From positions 49,372 to 60,801 of the forward strand of contig MGYH01000019.1 in NCBI GenBank assembly GCA_001801665.1: DNA of 11,430 nucleotides, given 5' to 3'. This DNA is from Gammaproteobacteria bacterium RIFCSPHIGHO2_12_FULL_45_12 (lineage in GTDB: Bacteria; Pseudomonadota; Gammaproteobacteria; DSM-16500). Positions within the stretch are counted from its first letter, which is position 1. Every line of letters starts with the position of its first letter. Below, one piece after another: positions 7,224 to 11,430 of this stretch. The translations under genes were made by a program, and so were the position numbers. A model generated the notes under the pieces. The model saw only the letters and a program-made list of their open reading frames with translations, made no database searches and was not told the DNA's origin.

Positions 7224-7244
7224 GGTGAAGAGGACAAGAACAAG

Positions 7245-7946
7245 ATGTCGACAAAACAAAATTACGACAAAGAAGAGCTAGCCAAATTTGCAGCTCTGGC
7301 AGCCCATTGGTGGGACACGGAGGGCGAACTTAAAACGTTACATCAAATCAACCCGCTAAGACTTGGATATATAGACAATAAAGTCAGTCTCAAGGGTAAA
7401 TCTGTCATTGATATTGGTTGTGGCGGCGGCATTTTAACGGAGAGCATGGCCAAATTGGGTGCGCTCACCACCGGCATCGACCTGAATCAGTCTGTCATTG
7501 ATGTTGCCAAATTACATTTGCTTGAATCCCGCGTGGAAGTGGAATACCAGTGCACCTCCGCCGAATCCATTGCTTGCGCGCGCCCCAGGCACTATGACAT
7601 TGTCACTTGCCTTGAAATGCTGGAACATGTGCCTGATCCAGCCGCCATTGTGACTGCCTGCGCCACACTGGTCAAACCAGGTGGACACGTTTTCTTTTCC
7701 ACCCTGAATCGCCATCCCAAAGCCTATCTGTTTGCCATTCTGGGTGCGGAATACCTTTTAAAATTATTACCCAAAAACACGCATGATTACGCAAAATTCA
7801 TTCGACCGGCTGAGCTTGGCCACTGGGCAAGACAAGCCGGACTGACTGTGAACGAATTAAAGGGCATGACTTACAACCCACTGACTCAACAATTCAAATT
7901 AACAAGCGACCTCTCCGTCAACTATTTACTTTATGCGGGCAGTTAA
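7245..7946 (+). CDS. ubiG: Ubiquinone O-methyltransferase UbiG
   Basis: UbiG is the SAM-dependent enzyme that performs both O-methylations in ubiquinone synthesis, acting at the inner membrane face with the Ubi complex. The product is 233 residues against about 240 in E. coli. Family hallmarks are EELAKFAALAAHWWDTEGE near residue 10, LHQINPLRLGYI near 32, SAM-binding motif I DIGCGGG at 56-62, CLEMLEHVPDP near 125, and KPGGHVFFSTLNR near 145, followed by AEYLLKLLPKNTHDYAKFI, a region typical of UbiG. The start is ATG 7245, with AAGAGGA upstream. An in-frame upstream start at 7194 would add 17 residues that lack family resemblance and lies before this ribosome binding site. The stop TAA is immediately followed by the ATG of the next gene, indicating co-translation. 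Confidence 0.96.
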   Translation: MSTKQNYDKEELAKFAALAAHWWDTEGELKTLHQINPLRLGYIDNKVSLKGKSVIDIGCGGGILTESMAKLGALTTGIDLNQSVIDVAKLHLLESRVEVEYQCTSAESIACARPRHYDIVTCLEMLEHVPDPAAIVTACATLVKPGGHVFFSTLNRHPKAYLFAILGAEYLLKLLPKNTHDYAKFIRPAELGHWARQAGLTVNELKGMTYNPLTQQFKLTSDLSVNYLLYAGS

Positions 7947-8639
7947 ATGACCTCTCTTAATTGCGTTTTATTCGACCTTGATGGCACTTTATTAGACACT
8001 GCGCCGGATTTAGCGGACGCTTTAAATCAATTGCGGCAACAACATCATCTGAACGCACTGCCTTTGGCCGATATTCGACATCTTGCTGGCCATGGCAGCG
8101 CCGCTCTCTTAAAGATTGGCATGAATGTCAGCGACCAACATCCTCATTTCACAGCATTACTTGAAGAATTTTTTCGTCTCTATCAAGCGCGTCTGACCAA
8201 TGCGGCGCAACTTTTCCAAGGCATCGACACCGTGCTTCATTATCTGGACACCCACCTCATCCCATGGGGTATTGTCACCAACAGGCCCAGCCGTTTTACC
8301 TTTGATTTACTGAAACATTTTAAGCTTGAACATCGGGCGCAATGCATTATTTGCGGTGACACACTCACCAAACGCAAACCGGATCCCGCACCCATTTTGC
8401 ATGCCTGTGAATTACTGAAGCAGCCGCCTTCAAGCTGTCTTTACATTGGCGACACACAAACCGATGTTATCGCGAGCAAGGCAGCGGGCACCCGATCGTT
8501 GGTCACACTCTATGGCTATCAGGGCGCACAAGACCAACCACGCTCCTGGAACGCTGATGCGTATGTCGAAACGGCTCATGACATCATTCCCTGGATTAAG
8601 CATTTTCAATCAGCCCAAGCCATCATCCATTCCTTTTAA
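7947..8639 (+). CDS. mupP: HAD phosphatase, MupP/Gph type
   Basis: A 230-residue HAD-family phosphatase. Motif I is FDLDGTLLDT with nucleophile Asp10 and acid/base Asp12; motif II is Thr111 in IVTNRPS; motif III is Lys144 in KRKPDP; motif IV is GDTQTD with Asp169 and Asp173. The helical cap lies between about residues 17 and 85. Two family roles fit: phosphoglycolate phosphatase (Gph), and MupP, the N-acetylmuramic acid 6-phosphate phosphatase of the peptidoglycan recycling pathway found in Pseudomonas, where mupP also sits directly after ubiG. The context therefore favours MupP, but sequence motifs alone do not settle the substrate. The gene starts with no gap after the ubiG stop, so translation is likely coupled. 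A terminator-like hairpin follows about 60 bp downstream. The last 10-15 residues extend past the usual HAD C-terminus. Confidence 0.85.
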   Translation: MTSLNCVLFDLDGTLLDTAPDLADALNQLRQQHHLNALPLADIRHLAGHGSAALLKIGMNVSDQHPHFTALLEEFFRLYQARLTNAAQLFQGIDTVLHYLDTHLIPWGIVTNRPSRFTFDLLKHFKLEHRAQCIICGDTLTKRKPDPAPILHACELLKQPPSSCLYIGDTQTDVIASKAAGTRSLVTLYGYQGAQDQPRSWNADAYVETAHDIIPWIKHFQSAQAIIHSF

Positions 8640-8697
8640 CCCCTGGAAAATGAACATTATGCAGCGATTCCCGCTGAACATGTCGCGATGGGGGATT

Positions 8698-8731
8698 CCA
8701 AAGGGGGAGATCGCGGTTCTCCCCCTTTTGG
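8698..8731 (+). terminator. Probable rho-independent terminator after mupP
   Basis: GGGGGAGA (8703-8710) pairs with TCTCCCCC (8718-8725) around a seven-base loop. The flanking AAA/TTT and CC/GG extend the stem with one bulged T. A four-T run (8726-8729) follows on the plus strand, so the U-tract is short but the stem is very stable. It is about 60 bases after the mupP stop and probably ends the ubiG-mupP transcript. Confidence 0.65.
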
Positions 8732-8736
8732 TGCAA

Positions 8737-8755
8737 GCAAAAGCGTTGCTTTTGC
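8737..8755. repeat. 8-bp hairpin with three-base loop
   Basis: GCAAAAGC (8737-8744) and GCTTTTGC (8748-8755) are perfect inverted repeats around GTT. It lies directly after the terminator-like hairpin and might be a second-line terminator or RNA-stabilising stem. No T-run follows. Confidence 0.5.
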
Positions 8756-8773
8756 GCAGCATAAAAACAAGGA

Positions 8774-8805
8774 AGCCATTCCCGCGTTTTTTAGCGGGAA
8801 TGGCT
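8774..8805. repeat. 12-bp hairpin related in core to the REP-like repeats
   Basis: AGCCATTCCCGC (8774-8785) pairs perfectly with GCGGGAATGGCT (8794-8805) around an eight-base loop GTTTTTTA. Ten bases, CATTCCCGCG (8777-8786), are identical to 2543-2552 in the REP-like copy A, so this may be a diverged member of the same dispersed palindrome family. Confidence 0.6.
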
Positions 8806-8816
8806 GAACATTATGA

Positions 8817-8845
8817 TTTAACTGTGCGGCAATCTATTCTACAAT
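8817..8845 (+). promoter_or_regulatory. Predicted sigma-70 promoter for the secreted protein-ygfZ-nadE operon
   Basis: A -10 TACAAT (8840-8845) lies 17 bases after a weak -35 TTTAAC (8817-8822). The predicted start near 8852 gives a leader of about 26 nt with AGAGAG just before ATG 8878. Placement between the terminator-like hairpins and the gene fits, but the -35 is poor. Confidence 0.4.
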
Positions 8846-8877
8846 TTAGCCTACAGAGAAATGCCCAAGAGAGACTC

Positions 8878-9429
8878 ATGAAGCTTAAAAAAAAACAGCT
8901 CCGCCGCCTGGCCTTTTGTTTATTGAGCCTACTTGTCACAAGCAAAAGCATGGCAGCCGCACCGCCTAGTTCACTGCCAATTCAGCCGCTATTAAAGCAA
9001 CACCTGCAAGTCCAAGTGCAAAACGCAAGCGAGGCGAAAGCCGTCATGACAAAACAGTTAATCCGGTGTTACCAGAAAATACGGCGATGCGAACCCGGAC
9101 AGTTTAAATATGCCATTCCCGACCCCATTGCCGTCCTCGCTGCCGCAAGCTCAACCCAATCCACTTCATTCTCACCGCTCATCCTCGGACGCTACGACAT
9201 AAAAGGCTTTAAACAAGGGCACTGCCAAGTGGAAGATCATTATCAAATGCAAAGGCGCGATTACATCCAGACTTGTCAGTTTCAGCGTCAAAGCCTTGCG
9301 GCCTTTACGGATCAGGCAGCCATCAACACGGTGAGCGGCATACTGGAACACGAGAGCCATCCTTCTCCCCTCCAAAAAGCCCTGCTAAACGAGTGCCGCA
9401 CTAACTTGAGCCCATCCAGATCATCATGA
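8878..9429 (+). CDS. Secreted/periplasmic hypothetical protein, 183 aa
   Basis: I do not recognise a family. Residues 1 to about 27 form a Sec signal peptide: a strongly basic n-region (MKLKKKQLRR), a hydrophobic core (LAFCLLSLLV) and a likely cleavage near SMAA (24-27). Cys14 is inside the core and not in a lipobox, so a lipoprotein is unlikely. The mature protein has Cys64, Cys71, Cys116, Cys133 and Cys173, enough for two disulfides in the periplasm. Motif-like stretches are CYQKIRRCEPGQFKYAIPDP (64-83), FSPLILGRYDIKGF (98-111) and QMQRRDYIQTCQFQ (123-136). ATG 8878 is chosen because the signal peptide begins there and AGAGAG is just upstream; the frame remains open further left through mupP and hairpin DNA, which is not credible coding sequence. 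The stop overlaps the ygfZ start by ATGA, so this gene is probably cotranscribed and translationally coupled with ygfZ-nadE. Confidence 0.75.
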   Translation: MKLKKKQLRRLAFCLLSLLVTSKSMAAAPPSSLPIQPLLKQHLQVQVQNASEAKAVMTKQLIRCYQKIRRCEPGQFKYAIPDPIAVLAAASSTQSTSFSPLILGRYDIKGFKQGHCQVEDHYQMQRRDYIQTCQFQRQSLAAFTDQAAINTVSGILEHESHPSPLQKALLNECRTNLSPSRSS

Positions 9430-10289
9430 CCATCCTTTCCTCACCGAGCCAGATGCCGAATCCCGGACTCTTAAAAGTCAGCGGCCCGGATGCGGAAAAA
9501 CTATTGGAAGGCCAGATTACCTGCCATGTTGCAAAAATCACGCCGCAACAGGGCAGCCTCGCTGCACACTGCAATCCACAGGGCAGAATCATCAGCTTGT
9601 TTTATTTATTTTTTTTGGAAAATAATTATTACCTCCTGATGCCACAAAACATGCTGCCAGCGGCCATGACCGCCCTGCAAAAATTTGCGGTTTTTTACAA
9701 GGTCACCTTATCAAATGCCAGCCATGAAATGGCGTGCATCAGCTACACGGATAGGACGGCCATCAAACGTCCCATGGAAAAATTAGCCACACTGCGTGTC
9801 GCGCCCCATTGCGCCCGTTATCTGGCCTTAGGCCATCCGTCCCTGATTGAGACATTACACCCTGACATGGACACACTCTCTGCCTGGAATGATCGCCAGC
9901 TTTCAGATGGGATACCCAGCATTTACCCTGAAACAAGTGAAAAATTCCTGCCTCATGAACTGAACCTGGAACACCTAGGGGCGCTTAGCTTTGAAAAAGG
10001 GTGCTTCACCGGACAAGAAATCATCGCGCGCATGCAATACCGTGGAAAATTAAAAAAACGTCTTTACCAAGCTTGGTTGACGACAAACAAACCGCCCCAA
10101 CGCGGTGCTGACATTTTCAATGAAGATCACCAGCAAATGCACGTCTGCGGCACCTTGGTTGATGCCGCCTGCCTGCATGACTCAAACTATCGTCTCTTAA
10201 TTATTTTAAACGACGCAGCGGCGTCGCGTCCCTTATTCCTTGATCCCGAACAACAAACCACCCTTATCATTTCAGGTGAATCCCCATGA
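9426..10289 (+). CDS. ygfZ: YgfZ/GcvT-like folate-binding Fe-S maintenance protein
   Basis: YgfZ is a cytoplasmic, tetrahydrofolate-binding protein with a GcvT-like fold that supports the assembly or repair of certain Fe-S enzymes, such as MiaB, in E. coli. The 287-residue product carries the diagnostic motif KGCFTGQE near residues 191-198 with the essential cysteine at Cys193, followed by IIARMQYRGKLKKRL. The N-terminal half has LKVSGPDAEKLLEGQIT (15-31) and CNPQGRIISLFYLF (49-62), which are typical of the family. It is somewhat shorter than the 326-residue E. coli protein, mainly by compact inter-motif segments. The start ATG 9426 overlaps the upstream stop and the stop overlaps the nadE ATG, so it is the middle gene of a tightly packed set. 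No damage is visible. Confidence 0.93.
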   Translation: MTILSSPSQMPNPGLLKVSGPDAEKLLEGQITCHVAKITPQQGSLAAHCNPQGRIISLFYLFFLENNYYLLMPQNMLPAAMTALQKFAVFYKVTLSNASHEMACISYTDRTAIKRPMEKLATLRVAPHCARYLALGHPSLIETLHPDMDTLSAWNDRQLSDGIPSIYPETSEKFLPHELNLEHLGALSFEKGCFTGQEIIARMQYRGKLKKRLYQAWLTTNKPPQRGADIFNEDHQQMHVCGTLVDAACLHDSNYRLLIILNDAAASRPLFLDPEQQTTLIISGESP

Positions 10290-11430
10290 CTCAAACTTTA
10301 CGCGTGGTTGCCGCGCAGCTTAATTTAACCGTCGGCGATATTCAGGGCAACCTGACCAAACACTTACAAGCCGCCGCCATCGCACGCGATACATTAAACG
10401 CAGACATCATTGTTTTTCCTGAATTAAGCTTAACGGGTTATCCTCCAGAAGATTTATTATTACGCCCTGCTTTCTTGCAAGCCTCTCACACGGCACTGAC
10501 CACTTTAATCGCAGACGTTCGCGATATTTATTGTGTCGTGAGCCACCCCTCGCTCACAGCGCAAGGACTATTTAACGCTTGCTCTGTTATCTATAACGGT
10601 AACACGCTCGCCCAATACGCCAAACACGCCTTGCCCAATTATGGTGTTTTTGATGAGTGCCGTTATTTTATTCCTGGCAAAACCCCCTGTGTTGTTCCCA
10701 TTCGCGGCATACCTGTTGGCATTGTCATTTGCGAAGATTTATGGTGCACCGCGCCAACCCAACTAGCCAAAGACCAGGGCGCCCAGTTAATTTTATCGCC
10801 CAATGCCTCGCCCTTTGAATTAAACAAACATGAACAACGTCAGAGCGTCTTGTCAACGCTGGCTACATCCCTGCAAATCCCCATCATTTATGTGAACTTG
10901 GTCGGTGGCCAAGATAGCCTGACGTTTGATGGCGGCTCCATGGCCATCCGTGCCGACGGCGCACTCACTCACTTTGCCGGTTTTTTTAAAGAAGCCCTCA
11001 TGCCAGTTGATTTTCCCCTGAAGCCTCAACCCTTCCATGTCACCACCAGCCCAACAGAACGAGTCTATCACTCACTGGTCTTGGCACTTCGCGATTATGT
11101 CCAAAAAAACCGTTTTCAACGCGTCATTCTGGGGTTATCTGGCGGCATTGATTCCGCTTTGACCTTAGCCATTGCCGTGGATGCTCTCGGGGCCGATAAA
11201 GTACGCGCCATTCTCATGCCTTCACGCCATACTTCAACAATCAGCATGGAAGACGCGCACTTCATGGCACAACAGTTAGGGGTGGCAGAGGACACGCTGT
11301 CCATTGAATCCACCTATCAAGCCTTACTTGAAACGCTCGCTCCCCGCCTAAACGAACCGCATCCCGCCATGGTGGAGGAGAATCTGCAATCACGCTGTCG
11401 CGCCCTGTTGTTAATGGCTTTATCCAACCA
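10286..11430 (+). CDS. nadE: Glutamine-dependent NAD+ synthetase, 3' end cut by window edge
   Basis: NadE performs the last step of NAD synthesis, amidating deamido-NAD+ with ATP. This is the two-domain form that takes ammonia from glutamine. The first 381 codons are present and stay open to the edge; the family is about 540 residues. The N-terminal nitrilase-like glutaminase domain shows its triad: Glu46 in FPELSLTGYPPED, Lys113 in KHALPNYGVFDE, and nucleophile Cys149 in VICEDLW. SPNASPFE (residues 171-178) and YVNLVGGQD (near 203) are also typical. The synthetase domain begins near residue 255 and has the ATP pyrophosphatase loop LGLSGGIDS with Ser285, followed by ILMPSRHTS. The start ATG 10286 overlaps the ygfZ stop (ATGA). 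E. coli has the short ammonia-dependent enzyme instead, so this gene type differs from enterobacteria. The C-terminal third is not visible. Confidence 0.96.
   Translation, partial: MTQTLRVVAAQLNLTVGDIQGNLTKHLQAAAIARDTLNADIIVFPELSLTGYPPEDLLLRPAFLQASHTALTTLIADVRDIYCVVSHPSLTAQGLFNACSVIYNGNTLAQYAKHALPNYGVFDECRYFIPGKTPCVVPIRGIPVGIVICEDLWCTAPTQLAKDQGAQLILSPNASPFELNKHEQRQSVLSTLATSLQIPIIYVNLVGGQDSLTFDGGSMAIRADGALTHFAGFFKEALMPVDFPLKPQPFHVTTSPTERVYHSLVLALRDYVQKNRFQRVILGLSGGIDSALTLAIAVDALGADKVRAILMPSRHTSTISMEDAHFMAQQLGVAEDTLSIESTYQALLETLAPRLNEPHPAMVEENLQSRCRALLLMALSN

Larger units (their letters stand above)
8651..8815. repeat. Hairpin cluster bracketed by 11-bp direct repeats
   Basis: TGAACATTATG occurs at 8651-8661 and again at 8805-8815, bracketing three hairpins. 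A shorter copy, CTGAACAT, occurs at 8674-8681 and 8804-8811. The arrangement could be a small inserted element with a duplicated target or simply intergenic repeats; no terminal inverted repeats or coding sequence were seen. Confidence 0.4.

Noticed and set aside
7194..7244. N-terminal extension of ubiG from an upstream start
   Set aside because: The added 17 residues do not resemble UbiG, and a ribosome binding site sits just before ATG 7245, where family-like sequence begins.
8446..8877. Long N-terminal extension of the 183-aa protein
   Set aside because: It overlaps the end of mupP in another frame and runs through three hairpins; the signal peptide at ATG 8878 marks the true start.
10853..11313. 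Two short minus-strand open frames near the right edge
   Set aside because: Both are antisense to nadE, whose glutaminase triad and ATP-binding loop are intact on the plus strand.

Overview
The window looks like chromosomal core-genome DNA of a gammaproteobacterium. This rests on a UbiG-type ubiquinone methyltransferase adjoining a MupP/Gph-type HAD phosphatase, a gluzincin PepN, class II fumarase, YgfZ and glutamine-dependent NAD synthetase, all of proteobacterial type, with moderate GC. An intracellular or aquatic lineage such as Legionellales is possible, but that is only an impression from the mix of genes and cannot be fixed without database comparison. No phage, insertion sequence, CRISPR or RNA gene was recognised.

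Layout from left to right. (1) The left edge cuts serC (minus strand, 3' end missing), which diverges from marC (plus strand) across a 163-bp intergenic region. (2) After marC comes a 162-bp region dense in inverted repeats, with a plausible promoter, leading into a 192-aa protein of unknown function. (3) That gene converges with a minus-strand operon; the gap carries three copies of a 25-bp palindromic REP-like repeat. (4) The minus-strand block, in transcription order, is a small secreted Pro/Ser/Thr/Asn/Gln-rich protein (7161 to 6814), then pepN, then fumC, with pepN and fumC overlapping by ATGA. (5) Divergent from this block, ubiG and a mupP-like phosphatase run on the plus strand and abut directly, followed by a terminator-like hairpin and two further hairpins. 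(6) A second plus-strand operon follows: a 183-aa secreted protein of unknown function, ygfZ and nadE, each joined to the next by an ATGA overlap. nadE runs off the right edge.

The recognised genes are housekeeping: serine/PLP metabolism (SerC), the TCA cycle (FumC), peptide turnover (PepN), ubiquinone synthesis (UbiG), probable peptidoglycan recycling or phosphoglycolate salvage (MupP/Gph), Fe-S enzyme maintenance (YgfZ) and NAD synthesis (NadE). I do not see a convincing new multi-gene system. The parts that conventional annotation does not explain are the three unrecognised proteins (1887-2465, 6814-7161, 8878-9429), the structured leader before the first of them, and the palindromic elements at 2539-2663 and 8651-8815.
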